A stretch of 64,000 bases of DNA, from the NCBI GenBank assembly GCA_008933995.1, contig WARS01000033.1, positions 3,345,813-3,409,812 on the forward strand. Reading direction: 5' to 3'. Below the pieces are notes generated by a model, which was given only the letters and a program-made list of their open reading frames with translations, ran no database searches and was not told the DNA's origin. Shown one piece after another: positions 45,901-59,974 of the stretch. Both the position numbers and the translations under genes were made by a program. Numbering within the stretch: the stretch's first letter is position 1; the number at the start of each line of letters is the position of its first letter. The DNA is from Datnioides undecimradiatus. Taxonomy: Eukaryota; Chordata; Actinopteri; Lobotiformes; Datnioididae.

Positions 45901-48439
45901 ATCATAGAGCAACAGAATCCTAACTATGGCTACTGTTATCAGTACAATAATGATGGTCTTTGATGGTCTTGTTTTTATGGAGCCACCATGGGCTCGACTA
46001 AAAGCAAGAATCCACTTCCACGAGTCTTCACATTCGTTGTGGCATCGCTCTGATGATGAGCCGGTCTGAAAAGCATCCACCCATCCAGGAGAGGACGCTG
46101 GTTCTGTACGTGAGGTGTAATTACCCAGTTTGTCCAGTAGAGGTCAGGCTTACCCTGATATAGACGACGCAGGTTCAACAATCAACTTTCATGCTAAATC
46201 CCTGTAATAATGCATGTAATGTCTTTATTGGTACCATTTCAATACAAAATGAATCCATTTCATTGTAAATTGTCAATTCAGTGCCGTTTCAACTCCCTAT
46301 TAAATTATTTCATCTCAAGGAGGCCTCGTTTACCTGAAATGAACATACAGTGATCCAGCTCAGGGTGTCACGCTCCAGGGTTTTGACCTAATTCTTGTTG
46401 TGCATGCTACACAGGCCAAAATATCCACTTATCTCTGTTAATAAATGTTTTGAATGCACAGTTACTGTAATAATTACATTTCCTAAGAGTTAAAATACCC
46501 TTACTTTATCCTGTAAATGTATTCTATCTGTATCTTCTCTGGCTTTGGCCCCCTTTCACGTGATTTTATTTTGAAGCTTATGAAAAAGTGAACAAAACGT
46601 GCAGGAAACATTCCCCAGACTGAAAATAACATGTTTCTGATCAAATCAAACTGTGACTTAATCACCTGCTGATGTTTTTTCTAGCAAACAGGATCAGATC
46701 CAGAGGCAGATGAGGAAGTCTTCCACCTCACCAGTGCGGCTGACTGCACCCAGCAAATTAAGTGTTTTCCCACATGTTGACACAAGCCTTCTTAAAGCTA
46801 ACATTTCAGCCTACCTCTTTAAGCAGGGAGGAAAATCTGTGCCACCCACTGACTCACTGCAACACATCTGGTGGTCTGTGTGGTCACCCGCCGGGCAGAC
46901 GTACAATCATAATGTAAATTTGGGTTAAACTCAATTTTTCCACACACAATGGTGCAGAGGTGTCGCTTTCATTCTGTTCTGTTGGACACTCACGGTTTGA
47001 GTTTGGTCTGTTCCCAGGAGGCTCCACCTGACGGCTGCTGCTGAAGCCTTTAAACGGACATGTTTCCATTGAGGAGCTTTGCTTTGGTCGCCTGAGAAGG
47101 AGCGTTTACTTGAAGTCATCAAAAGCACAGAGTTGACACCCAAACCTCTGAAGGATTCCTCTTTACACACATCATGGGTGGCAGCTTTGAACCCAGATTG
47201 AGCTCAAACAATGAACATCCAGCCATAACATACTGCGGATAATGGAATGAAATGGAAACGCTCCACGCAGATGGAAGCAAGTGAGAATGTTTAAATCATG
47301 AAATAATGGGGTTTTTATGGAATGTGTGTGAGTCTTTCAGCAAGATATAGAGCAAGTGAGATACAATCTGTGAAGCCAAAACACACAGAGCATCAATAAG
47401 CGTGTTATTATAGTAGTGTATTGAAATAGTGACTGTTAATACAGACTGGAAATGGATTATAAACATCTAATGCAAACACACCAGCAGGTCTATGGCACAT
47501 ATATGTTTTTATGAGGCCTGGAATGGGGCTAAACAGTGAAGTCACATGTTCTCAACAGAAGTGCGTGAGCTATGCGATCACTGCAGACCTCCAACAGAGA
47601 CGCAGAGTCATGGTGAATGTATGAGAGCAGAAGGAGCTCCTCAGCTATCAGCTCCTCTGCCCCCAGCACCAATGTTTATTCATTTATAGACTTGATCGTG
47701 CATTGTTGAGGTGGTTGAAATGTGAGCGCCATGGGGTCAAGAAAGGGTTAAATGTTAATTAGCCAGTTTGTTTTAATCATTGTCTAATCATTGGGAGTCT
47801 CCCTCCCCCTCGCTCCAATCCTTTCATCCCAAGTTTTCCTAAAGGTTAAAGACATGTGAAAACTTTGAATAATAATCAGTGTCTGACACTTTCTCTCTTA
47901 TTTAAAAAAAACCCCACCCAGAATCTATAAATATGCAAATATTATTCATTTTAAGTTTAAACACACACGGTGTCTCCAGTTTCATAAAAAAGACCATTCT
48001 CAGTGTGTGTGTGTGCACTGGATGGGTCTAAGTTTCCACATCACGCTTATGTAAGTGGCATATCGCACCTTGACTGTCTCCAAACCAGTTGTGATGTCAC
48101 AAATCAGGTCTTAAAAGCCATGCACACACACACACATATGTGAGGACACCTATGAGAGATCAAGAATGAGAAGAAAGTAAACTGGCCTACTCTTACAGGT
48201 GCAGCCAAACTAGCAGGAATATGAAGGACCTGTCAATCAAAGCGGGTCTGAGCGTGCCCAGGCAACAAAGCAGAGCTCCACCCAGCTCAACCTGACTGCA
48301 GGTGCAATCAAGCCAAATCTCTGGAAACACCATCGTGAGGGCCTTTAAAGTGAGAAGCGGCCTTCAACAGACGAATGTGGAAACTGTGGAAACGTGAAGC
48401 TGTGGAAACTTTGAATTCTCCAATTTTGGTCATTTCCTG

Positions 48440-48765
48440 TTTTGTTTTGTAGATAGAGCCCTTGCTTCCTGAGCTGATTAGATCATTAGTTTCACCTGTG
48501 TCTTGTTCGCCTTCCCTCCCTGATGTGTGGTGTCTACATACTCTTTGTCACTCCCTTTGTTCCTGGTCAGATCAGCTAGTCCTAGTTAAAATCCCAGGAT
48601 TCCTCAGTGTTCCCTACATGACTTTGAGGTTTTGGACTTGGATTTTCATTTGGATGTTTGTACTCTGCCCTGACCCCCAGTAAGCTTTGTGTTATTTGAA
48701 CTGAACCTCGGCTGCATTTGGGTCCAACCACTGGTGCTTCCCTGCTTCCCGTGTCACACTTTGCA
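48440..48765 (+). mobile_element. Teleost interspersed repeat (copy 1)
   Basis: It contains segments typical of an abundant teleost repeat: agtttcacctgtgtcttgtt, cgccttccctccctg, and near the end ctgcatttgggtcc followed by gtgtcacac. Its translation IRSLVSPVSCSPSLP resembles IGSLVSPASCLPSLP from the opposite strand at 61.5 kb, so both are copies of one family. No transposase is present. Confidence 0.5.
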
Positions 48766-49180
48766 TATGTATCACAACTTGGGTCTTTCACCATCATGTC
48801 TTTCAGTCGTGATAACACTGAGGTTGCTGAGATCTGGGGCAGCTTTTCCGTAAAACAGTAGTTTAGCCAGGTTGTTTATGCTGGAAAATGCCAGCAATAT
48901 TACCTAAATGCACAGAAAGTGTGCGTGTGTGACATAAACAGTAGTCTTTCCAAAATAAGTTTGAGCAACCTGGGGGGGTCTGTTCACAACCTGCATATGC
49001 CTTACCTCTACCTTCTTGCGCCCGTGGCTGCCAAAACTCCAGAAATGTGAGACCCAAGTTGTAATAAACCGGAATTATCCGGTTTGCCAAAACTGTTTGC
49101 CAAGTGTTTGTGGGTGTTGATAGTACATGGTTGCATGCATGTTTAAGGGACACACACATACACTTTTCATCCTATGTATT

Positions 49181-49183
<3 letters not shown>

Positions 49184-49223
<40 letters not shown>
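49184..49223. repeat. (AC)20 microsatellite
   Basis: A 40-bp perfect AC run. Confidence 0.93.
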
Positions 49224-49224
<1 letters not shown>

Positions 49225-50499
49225 AAACCCCTTTTCCCTATAATAGCCTGTTTTAACTTGAGTTCTATATAAAGCAACTTCACCTAGTAACTGCAGTCTG
49301 AGGACATGTGTGGCCCTGCAGCCACTCGGGCTATTTGGCCCACTGATCGTCAGAGCTCCGCGCTTAGTCACGACACATGTGCACCATAACCCCCTGCATC
49401 CTGCTTATTGTGGACGCTCTCTCTCCTTGCCTTCCCATAAGGACGTGTGACATCCCAGAGGATTACCTTCATTCTTAACTTTGCCTGGATTTTCCCTTTG
49501 TCATCATCCCACTGAGTCACTGACCCACTTCTGCTCAGTCCCCCCCCACCAGTAAAAGCAAAAGCAAAGCGGCACGTTTCATCCTATTACCCCCCCCCCC
49601 ACTTCCACTCACTTCCGCTCCACATGCGGGGCAGATGGTGCCCCAGTCTTTTATCGGCTACTGCTATTTGCAGTAACGTCTGAGGCTACGAGCGCGCCAG
49701 CTTGAGCGTTCGCAGACTGTTTACTGACGGCCTGCCTGATGGGCCAAACACGCCGCGCGCGTTGTGTCTGGATATCTGGACAGCAGGACGGTTACTGGAG
49801 GGATGACAGGTTGACTGCTGGGAACAGATGACCCAAGCTGTTCAAACCTGCTTAAACAGGGGTTGTCCCACAGTTGGAGCCTGATGTCATGATGAAAGAC
49901 AACCAATCACGGGGGTTGTGATTCAGCAGTGGATCATTGTTTAAGACTGCAAACACCTCTGAAGTAACCTCACAACAACAGTGCTGAAGCAACATCCTCA
50001 TACCATAAACAACAGAACAGGTCATTTGTCAGTGACTCCTAAAACGACCTGTTTGACCATTACAAAGTACCAGACGCAGGCGCACTGGACACACGCGGTT
50101 AACGTGGTGACAGTGTCGCAATTTGGTTAAATTTAGGCATCGGAACTTCTGGGTGAGGTTGAGGAGAAGATCATGGTTTCATAACATGTAGTTGCGCGAA
50201 TGACATATTAACTGACAACACATTACATGAGTCCAAACAAATCAATGTTGGCTTTTGGTGTCACGCAGGACACCAACAGTGGGCAAGAGTCATGTACCTG
50301 ACCCATCTATGCACTCTGACCCCCCCTCTACATGGACTTTATACTACATCCCTTGACTACAGCCACCAGAGGTCACCAGAATAGCAATTAATATAGGTGG
50401 TACCAAGCTGTGAGTGCAGACCACCTGTGTAGCAAGCTGTAGGGGAAGATGGTCCAGCCAGAAAGTTCTAATCTGAACATTTTCTGAATGAGCAACTGA

Positions 50500-50765
50500 A
50501 ACTGAATAGTCTGACACTTTGGGAAGTACACTTGTTTACTTATTTGGCTGGGAAGATTGGTAAAACCCTCATATCATGCTCTGTCTGCTAAGTTGGCACG
50601 AGATGATAATAAGCTTGGTTTAGCATACATACCAAGAGCAGGGGAAACAGCTAGCTGTGTGCAACCAGGATGACCCAGTTAAATAACATTAACAGGTACA
50701 AACCCTGTAAGGTCACTGCACTTGGCTAAGAAATAGTTGAAGGACATAACAGCTGAATTTACATC
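50500..50765 (+). mobile_element. Teleost short interspersed repeat relic
   Basis: The succession cactttgggaagtacactt, then gggaagattggtaaaaccct, catatcatgctctgtctgct, tggtttagcatacata and gaaacagctagct matches the general pattern of a well-known short non-coding repeat of teleosts (lifted from many fish introns). The copy is diverged. I do not assign its class. Confidence 0.5.
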
Positions 50766-53297
50766 GAGTTATCATCAAAAACGGCAATATTTGTTCCAAA
50801 CTGTTCCTTCGAGTTTTAATAAAAAGTTGAATAAAATGCACTTGTGACTGTTGCTAGGAGACGGTGCTGTCATCTCTGCACTTCCAACTTATCGTTGTGG
50901 CTCTTTCAGGTTAGTCAGCCCCATTCTCTGCACCAGACAGCCGCTTTCAGTGAAACTGTTTTGATAACTCTACCTGCCCATCAGCAACTGACAGGCAGAC
51001 AAGGTTAGAAGCAAACCGGTGAACAAAGTGGAGCCTTTAGCAGCTGAGGCTACGAGCCTCAGGAGCTGCTGAGGAACAAAACATTCCTAATGAGAATGAA
51101 TATTGGATTAACATTCATCAGGTGGACGCAAACGCAGGTTTAAATGAAGGCTGATGTTGCTGTGTCTCAGGTCTGTGGGACAGCAAGTGTTTGTAACAGG
51201 TTCGTAATTCCAACTTAAACTGATAATATGTCAATTTGATGTTAAATGCCAAATAAAAGGAAAGTGATTGCAGTTGTGTTACCTGCAATTGAAGGGGTAA
51301 TGCACCTACTTTGGAATGCACCTTTAGCTGCTGTAGAAAGAAAACCTTCTTATGGATCTTCCTCAGACCTGAGGCAGACCAGCACTGAGGGAGCCCTGAC
51401 TGCAGTGTGGATGTGAACATGTCTAATCCATATCTACGATGCTGTTAGGGCTGCAAGGGTTTTTGGAGAGTTTATGGAGCCAAATCAAATCAGACGAAAT
51501 ATGATTATTTGGCCGTAAACCAGGCCACAAAAGCAGAAGTGAATCCAAAATAGAGTCAACTGAAGTGCAGCAGGACCGAGACTTAATGCAACACCAACAA
51601 AGCTTCAACTGATGGGAGTAAAACAAACTCACTAACAGACGACAGATATACAGGTTGCTCGGTATCAGCTCACTGCAAAATTACCTAGTACACTTATGTC
51701 AACCACAGCGCAGCAGTCTCAGGAAGCTGGTGCCTTAAGGAGCTTTTCTTATCGACAGGATATTCTTCTTTGACCACTTCCTACAAAATATGACATGCGT
51801 GATAAACAAACCTGAAATGTGCTTCGCTGCAGGAGGCTTCTCATCTCTGAGCCTTGATGATCGTCGATGCGGCATGTGGATGGGTAGCACAGAGGCACAG
51901 ACAAGAGCCTGTTCCATCATGTGTACAGTGCATGTGTATGGAAGTGAAAGGATTAATTAATTTATTAAATGATCAACATGAAATTGACTCAAATTGATGA
52001 AGAAACGAATGAACAGATCAATCAGTCATGAAAAGAACTGAGTCTCATTTGCAAAATAAATCAAAGATCCTCAAATAACAAAGATCTACATCTTATAACC
52101 TGCACTACATCCTGATATCTTACCATATTATGATAATATGTCATACTATTCAAATGTACTGGTGCTGTCTGTAATGCTGAAGCGGCGCAACTAACTTAGG
52201 AAGCTTTATGGCCAAACTCACACAATGTCTCCACTATTAAAGCTGGATGAGCTCCCTCACCCCGATTGGCTGATCTCCAAAGAGGAAGTTCAGTAATAAC
52301 TCCATTTTCTGAACCTTTATCTGCATTCATAATGTTAAAATAATAAAACTAATCAAAACACTGGAGTGACCTGATCAGATTTCAAATGTTGCTTGTACAT
52401 TACATAAGAGAAGGCACCTGAGTGGCTGGTGAAGTGTTTTACATGCAAGCTTGATAAATGTCAGTCAGTCTGTTTATTCAAAGATTATATTTTATTATGA
52501 ATAAGGTCAAAATTTTACAGGTAAAAGTCAAACTAATATAGAATTTGAAGTCTTTCTGTCATTGTATTGTAGCTCTACATCCCCACCTCAGAACACATTT
52601 GCCTAAATTTTAAACAATATTCAGGGCGTCAATGGTTTTTGTGGCTGATTAAAGATGTAAAATAACAACCATATTGCAATGTTGTGGTTCATGTGTGTCT
52701 CGGATTTTATTATACTTCTGGCGTTCAGGGTTTCTGTCCTACTTCTGTTTTGCCCATCAGTGAAGATGTGGGACAGGAACCTCCAAGCATCAGACATGAA
52801 AATCAAATACTTCAGCTTTGGGATGGACAGGTTTCTATGTCTGATCGCCGACTCGGTAAAAAGATAACTGGAATGTTGGAATGATGTCTTTCATCTGTGT
52901 GAGATCAGGGACAAAGTCTTTCTCATTGTGTCTTTCTCATCAGCCCAGAAACCAGCTGCTTTAAAGCCGCTCCAGAGACAGACAAGCTGCATTGTGAAAA
53001 ACCTCAGAAGGTGAATTTGTTTTGGTGCATATTCAGTTGTCAGGTTTGGATGAGGGGGCAGAGTATTGAGTTTTGCAATATCACTGTACTGCATTCAGAT
53101 GTTTCCCCTGAGTCTTGCCAGTTCAGGGTTGTGCGCTCTGTGTGCACACAGCAAAACAAAAGAGATCAACCAGCACGTCAAGGACATGTCATTCTGGGCC
53201 TCAACCTGGGTTCACCTGCAAGACACAGGCGGCCCCCTCCCCGCCCTCTCGCTCCAGACGGGGTTCAACACACGTGTATGGCTTTCGAGGAGCAACG

Positions 53298-53544
53298 ATT
53301 GGCCGCGGCGCGTCGCTAACTCACGCCCCTCGGTCCTTACGTCACCGCGGCAGTGTCCACGGACGCTCTGCAGCGCTCAAGGAGAGCCGCACTGCACACT
53401 GACGAGCCTGGACGGGGCGAGGCGGCGATCCCAGTGTGGCCCTCATCCATCATCGCTATGGGAATTACCACAGCGTTCTTCCTGAACCAAGCCCTGATCC
53501 CGTACTATCTGAAACCGGTCCACCTGGAGACACGGACTATAAAA
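53298..53544 (+). promoter_or_regulatory. CpG-rich promoter: CCAAT, CRE-like site and TATA box
   Basis: Three promoter motifs occur in a CpG-rich block: an inverted CCAAT box (ATTGG, 53298-53302), a CRE/ATF-like TTACGTCA (53337-53344) and TATAAAA (53538-53544). The TATA box predicts transcription starting about 25-30 bp downstream, near 53568. The strongly placed start codon at 53709 follows after about 140 nt, a normal 5' UTR length. Confidence 0.6.
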
Positions 53545-53708
53545 CACTGCAGTTGAGAGAGGGTCGCTGCACCAGAGCCCGGCTCAGCTTCTCTCTTTAG
53601 GAGGAGGAGGAGGATGAGAAGCGTCTAGAGATGAGAAGTGCTCCTCCAGCAGACAACTTGGACAAGGACGTTTGCTCGACCCTCATCCGCGTCTTCTGAA
53701 TCGGGACG

Positions 53709-53735
53709 ATGGCTGCCATGCGTGTGTCCGCAGCG
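53709..53735 (+). CDS. tnfrsf21: First coding exon of a plus-strand gene, probably tnfrsf21 (partial)
   Basis: The sequence gggacgATGG has a strong Kozak context (A at -3, G at +4). It opens nine codons, MAAMRVSAA, that end at a canonical donor (GCAGCG followed by gtgagt), in phase 0. With the TATA box 165 bp upstream this is a convincing first exon. The peptide would be the start of a signal sequence and is too short to identify. In other vertebrates tnfrsf21 (death receptor 6, a membrane TNF-receptor-family protein) lies head to head with cd2ap and has a very long first intron, as here. The gene name is therefore inferred from synteny only. The 5' UTR probably begins near 53568. Confidence 0.45.
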
Positions 53736-55696
53736 GTGAGTCCATCACATTTGTCCATCAGCTCCCGGTTTGTTTTTATTCTTTATTCTAAGGGCTCCTC
53801 CAGCAGGTTCTCCACTTAAAGGGACAGTGCCTGTTTTTTTTTTAAATCGTCCCAGGCTGAACTTCAATTCAAATATCCCACTTAATCAGACTTCAGTTTG
53901 ACTGTTTGATCAAATCCAGAAAGTATCAGTTTTAATCTTTAGATATCACATGTCAGCAGTGTGTCACTGGTGGGCTGTGTGGGCGAACAACACAAAAGGG
54001 TCTCCAGTGGAAATGATGGAGCAAGAGAGGCCACTCAGCAGTCTATTGTTCACCCTGTTACTGACTCTAGTCTGTTGACTGTCACAGACTTGGACAAAGA
54101 CAGGAAACAAAAGAATACAGTTCTTCGTGTAGACCTCGAGCTCCTGGGTGCTTGTTTTAAAGGCTAATGTCATTTCATTTCACTATGACAGACAGCATTT
54201 CCCTGGTTCACACTGAGGTGGAGGTGTCCTTTTGTTCTGCTAGCGTCGTGGTGAAGACAGTTGGCTCAGCAGCTGCTGTGGCTCAGGGGCTCCTCATCCT
54301 CAGTGAGTCAGATGAGGCTCCAGCACAAAGACTTTGCCTTTGTCTCCTCACAGAGCAGGAAGGTGTGGAGCTGTGGTGCTGATGACTCTCTGAGCAAATA
54401 GTCAACATGTAGACATCTAATTCACCCATTCTCGTGGAATGGAGATAGTTGGTTTTGGTATATTTTGATATTAAGATGGCATTAAAGTCAGTACTAGACA
54501 TATTTATTCTCATTTCAAGTGGATATAAGCATCTGAATTCACTGTTTGGTTGAAAGAAGTGTGCAAAAAGCTGAATATGGATTCTTTTGATTATTAATAA
54601 TTCTAATAATTAATCATTATACAATTCTCCAAACTTTGGAAGGCTTGACTTTTTTCAACTCTTACAAATTAGAATTTTTATGATCAGTGGACTGAGCCGC
54701 CTGTGCCGGCCACGTCTTTTGCTGACCCGAGCCTGAAGGGTCCGAGCGCACTGAGGCATAAATCGCTGGTCTTTGTTCGGGTTCTGGTTCGTATTTTCAC
54801 GTAAGAATGAGTTTCTGAAGATGCTGTAGTACTTTCGGTTTTGACTTGATATGCCCAGAGGGAGCAAACCGTACCGCTCTATTCGCCAAGATAGTGATCG
54901 CTCATAGATGAAATAAAGTGCTTTGGTCTCAGATTTAGAAGGTCTCAGATAAGAGCCTCTACTCTACAGATAAGAGGCCTCCATTGACTTTTCCATGAAA
55001 GACACTTTGACATGTGACAGTAGAGAAAACTCTGGTATATAATCGGATGAATGATGAATGGATTCTATTTAAAACACAGCCAATATTAATGTTATTAGGA
55101 GCTCTTGTGTCTTAACCTTCGCTGTGAGGCAGAGGCTCACTTGAAGACCAGTGCAGAGTCAACTCCCAACTTCAGTCACCCTGCTTACAAGGGTGTTTGT
55201 GGCAAAGCTCCAGTGAGGACTTTAAGAACAGATGGCGATATTCCTGGATCACCTCCCTCTAGTGTCAAGCCCCAGATGATCCCAAACACATGCACTATCC
55301 CATGCACTTCAAAGGAAATGATGGATTCTTAGCAGAAAATAGTTTTTTAAATGTTTGAAACTCCACTGAAACCGGCCGCGTTCACGCTGCTGTCACTTTA
55401 CAAATGCACGACAAAGAGAGTCTGTGCGGAGCTTTAACCCATGACGACAGAGGCTAATGTCTGCAAGTGTGTTCGCAGAGCAGGAGCTCAATTCTTCCCG
55501 GTGCCCTGCTTCAGTCATTAGCACCAAACTCGAACCTCTGCGCAAATAATCACCGCCGCCTATTGTCGGTGATAAATTCAGCGCGAGTGAGTCCAAACAG
55601 AGTCTCTTTCTCTGAGCTGAATGAGCTGCGAGTCAGCGCAGGATGACACGAGGACACACAGCAACAGGTGCTGCTGTGCTGCCCGCTCTGTGAGGA

Positions 55697-55725
55697 TGTG
55701 TGTGTGTGTGTGTGTGTGTGTGTGT
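55697..55725. repeat. (TG)n microsatellite
   Basis: A 29-bp TG run, with more short TG patches up to 55820. Confidence 0.9.
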
Positions 55726-58081
55726 CAGGAAGGAGGGCAGTGCATAAGTGCATGTAGGAGTGCATGTGTTTGTGTTTGCAACCGCCGTGTGTATGTGTTT
55801 GTACTTGTGTGTGTGTTTCTTCTTTAATTGGAGAGTAATTACAACTTAATGTCTGCCACACACTCACACACATACAAACACACATAAACATCCCACCCAC
55901 ACCCAAAGTGTGTGTATGCGCTCAGGGGCATAACACAACATTCTGGACCCTCACACGAAGGCCCTTTAAACTCGGGGCCCTTTGTCCTCCTGTATGCACG
56001 CACCTCATTACGTAACACTTGTGGTCACACACGCAGACACACACCAGCCTAAACAGTAGCGTGATTGTTTTCTGTCATGACCCACCATGTTCTGTTAATT
56101 AAGTCATTCCTGAATCACAGCACTGAGCCACCTGCAGCTTCTCCCGGACCTCGGTGTCAGGCTGTTGCTGCACAGTGTAAATCAAAAGCCTCGTCTCACA
56201 GCGCAGCCGAGCTCAGATTGCGCGGCGGTGCTTGCAGACAGACAGCTCCTCTTTAACGCTGACAAGCATGCGTGTGGTGGCATGCAGCGTGTCTGTCCAT
56301 GTGCGTGCCCGCTGCTTATTTTAGGATGTTGTGGAGCAACATAAAGACACTGGAAGGTGCCTCTGTCTGTTGCCCATATTGAGTTTCAGGCAAGTGGCCC
56401 CCTATGGCCTTTGTGCGGTAGTCCTGGGGTTTAGATATTGGATGCTAGTTGTGCTGCTATGAGTAGTATAAAAGCAATTCCAAGTTTGTTTTAATTAGTT
56501 TAGTACAGTAGTAGGCCTACAGTTGGGGTCAACAGGAGGCTTACTGTGTTTCCCGCACAAACATGGCTGCAGGTGTCAGAACGAGCAAGCTGGAAAACAA
56601 AATGTTGTGATGCTGCAGCTTCGATAGCAGCGCGCGCCAAAGCATCTGCCCATAAATCCTTTCCAGCGTACTTTTTACAGAGGTTAAAGAGAACACTCAC
56701 TAATTATTCATAAGAAGCACTCTCTTTGTCAGAACAGGGGTTTCGTGGGATTTGTGGTTTTATTTCACAGCAGCACTATCTGGATGCTAACTCAAAGTAA
56801 AACTGCCTTAGAAGCCGCATAATGGAAATAGCATTGTGCTCCAGTGATATTGGGGGGACTTGTAGGTTAGTCCCTGACATGTGTCAAGTTCCAAAAAAAT
56901 TGGATCCTACATTTCCCATAATGCAAACTGATTTTGCCCGCTTGTTTGGTAAAGGCCTGCATCTTTCAAAGTCACACCCTTACTTTTTAATGATTTAAAA
57001 CTTATATATTATACAATTGTTGCAGAAATAACCCTGATTACATCAATATGACATCATTGGGGTTCTTTTTCACAACTTATGAAAACTCCTCCAGAGCCAC
57101 AGAAGCATTATACAGCAGATTTTACAGTAAGTACTCCCCCATGAAGAGTATTTGACTTGGTCTTTTTAAAGCAGCGGTGTGTCCCTTTAATCTGCACCAG
57201 TGGCAGATAAAGGCAACACCACCTGCACTGAAGTCAGTGGGAAAACCCCAATGTTCCTCTGAATACAAAGCCAGTAATCTGGGTAAACTGAGTCTCCAGT
57301 TATTCATTTCTAATATTAATTAAGTTTTGATTGTAATTATTCATTGTAAGTTGAGCCTAATTTGATGTATTGTGGCTTAAAGTGGGGCGTTTCCTGCCTC
57401 AGCTTGATTGACAGGAGCCTCGGTTTGTCTCACTCACTGGTGGTTGCCGCCAGTTGTTTGTCACACCCCAGCTCTACCCAGGCTCTGCTCACCATCTGCT
57501 GAAATCTGAATATTGTGGTTCAAGCTCTGAGACTGTGTTGAAAGCAACCTGTCTTTCCCCTGAAACCTACGGCCGACGTCACAGGTGTTTTTGTGCAACA
57601 TATCTATGGTCACATGACACCAACTGTTTGTATTTCCACTAAGATATGGGATTAATAATGCAGTAATGTTTAAAGAAAGGCTCTAGGCAACACATGCACA
57701 CAAAAGGGAGGGAAGACACACTGTTGGTGTGCATTGTATGTGTGATGAAGAAGTGATGAAGATGCGTGCAGCCCTGGCAGGCGATCCGTCACATGCCAAA
57801 AATGTGCAGACTGACAGACCGACAGTTTACGCTCACACACAGAGAACAGGGAAGTGAAAAAAGGTTCATTTTTAGCGGCCGATCACCTAAAAAAAGATTC
57901 GACCTGTCAGTTGTACGTCCGTCCCGATGCCTGTGCGAGCAGACAAGGTGATGGGCGTGTCTCTGGACGGCCTGCAGCTGCTGCTGGAGGTAGAATTACA
58001 GGGTGTTCTGCTCAGCCTGTCAACCAGCAGGCAGGGAGTCACAAAGTCAGGTGGGTTGAGGTGTTTGTTTCGTTGTGTGAC

Positions 58082-58104
58082 TGTGTGTGTGTGTGTGTGT
58101 GTGT
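58082..58104. repeat. (TG)n microsatellite
   Basis: A 23-bp TG run. Confidence 0.88.
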
Positions 58105-59161
58105 TGTGGGCGGGCGTGCTCAACAGGAACCTGCTCTGCAGTGGTGCAGCGGTGCCACACTGGTGCCTATATGATGTAAACAAGAGCTGCCTTGGCGACG
58201 GCTCCGCCCTCAGATGTCTCCCTCCCTGCTCTGTCCTCTGTACAGAGTCACAAAGGCATCAGTTGAAATGTCCCCTGTGATCCCACCCACATTCTCCACA
58301 AACACATTAAACCCCAACACACAGCTAAAGCAGCTAAAGGCCTTATGATTAGGTGGCACCAGCAATAGATCCTGACTAATACCAGCTAGTTTTGAGTGAG
58401 AGATTACGTCATTAGTCTGTACCGTTCGACTTATAGGGAGTGTTTTGTAATCTGTGTATGCCAAGTCAGTTAAGAAGCAGCATCTGTAGCTGTGGCCATT
58501 GATGCAGCAGCTCCAACCAATGATAGCAAATAATAGTTCATCAAAGAATATTTTAAACTTTAAACTGTCAGAAACATAAAGTAGTTTATCTGATTGATGA
58601 AGAGGTGCTAAGATGAGCAAGTTATATTATTAAGCACAGAGTCTGACACATCAGTTATCACTTATGTTGATGAAAATGCTATTTACAAGTCAGAAAATCA
58701 TAAAAACTCTGATGTGACATTAGTCCGTAGTATGAGTCAGGCTCCAGAAACTCTAGAAACGCTACATTTCCCATAATGCATCTTGACAATGTGTCTGTTG
58801 GACCCTCTCTGCCTGCTAAACACCTAAGATTGTTCTTCTTCTCCAGAGGCACAGGAGGCCGAGCCACATGGGTAAAAATGGCAGAGTCGCCCTTTAACAG
58901 GTGGGGGGAAATGCTCTGGTTGTGCCTTCCAAAAAACTGTGCGCTGGCTTCACAGGACACATCACTTTGCGTCTGGCCATCTGATTGGCTGTCTGGCCTG
59001 TACAGCAGGCAGACGATGTGGTTTATGGGCAGTGCGGCAAGACATGGAGACAAAGTTGGCATAATAAGAGGAAGGCTGGCAGCACTGAGGCTGAAATTGA
59101 TTCATACATCGCTGAGCTGCAGAGGTAGCTGTGTAGAAAGGCTCTAGACAGTGCCTGTGGT

Positions 59162-59163
<2 letters not shown>

Positions 59164-59210
<47 letters not shown>
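59164..59210. repeat. (GT)23 microsatellite
   Basis: A perfect 47-bp GT run, the longest uninterrupted dinucleotide repeat in the window. Confidence 0.95.
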
Positions 59211-59213
<3 letters not shown>

Positions 59214-59974
59214 ACAGGAATGTACTGACAAAGTGCCAGCACTGCACTTTGTTTCCCCTTCTGCTTTTTGTGTCTTTGTTGGCATTTTATTTTCCTAATG
59301 GCAAACAGGAAATGCAGTTACACAAGGCTGGTTGTTTGTGTCTGGCTGAGAGGGAGGTATGCAACCACAGGGAGACACACACTGACCAAATATGAATATC
59401 TATTATGCAGGCATTAGCCTCCTGCAGTCTTGTCCTGACATGTTGAAAAGCAGGAGTTGCTGCAGACAGAGCCGGGTCGGCCTGTTGAAGAAATGTGTGT
59501 TCACTCACCTTCGATCGGCCGTCCTGCGTTCATATAGCCTCAAATATCATAATGCATCATGAGCTGTGTTCCTGTGGACTCAGTGTAAACAGCTTTTTGT
59601 TTAATGCAAAATATTTCCAGAATGACATAAATCATCACTTCAAAGTAACAATAAATGGGCGTACCTTCAACAGAGACAAGGCACTGTGTTGAAAATAAGA
59701 GATTAATAATTAACATCGATGTGTTGGGGTGCAGAGAATGTGAAGACTTGCTTGGTTACTGTTGCTAACCTGCTAATATTAAAATCCAGAGTGGTCCAGC
59801 TGGTCAATATGTAACTAAACTAAACCTTAAACTAACTTTGTTTCAATGCACACTGTAAAACAAAGAAACTTCCATTGAACTTAAGAGGGGCTGATTAAGG
59901 TAACTCCATGCTAACGGTCGTTGCTTCATTTACATCTCATCTCGTCACTGATTTAATTAGAAGGTCACTGTCCA

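Larger units (their letters stand above)
41915..53290. other. Intergenic region between cd2ap and the plus-strand gene
   Basis: About 11.4 kb without a supportable coding exon except the orphan segment at its left edge. It holds relics of teleost repeats (45835-45900, 48440-48765, 50500-50765), microsatellites and unique sequence. The segment 47640-47830 has the mixed AT-rich, motif-dense look of conserved non-coding elements, but conservation cannot be judged here. Confidence 0.6.

Noticed and set aside
47640-47830. A conserved non-coding enhancer
   Set aside because: The base composition is suggestive, but conservation cannot be assessed from one sequence.
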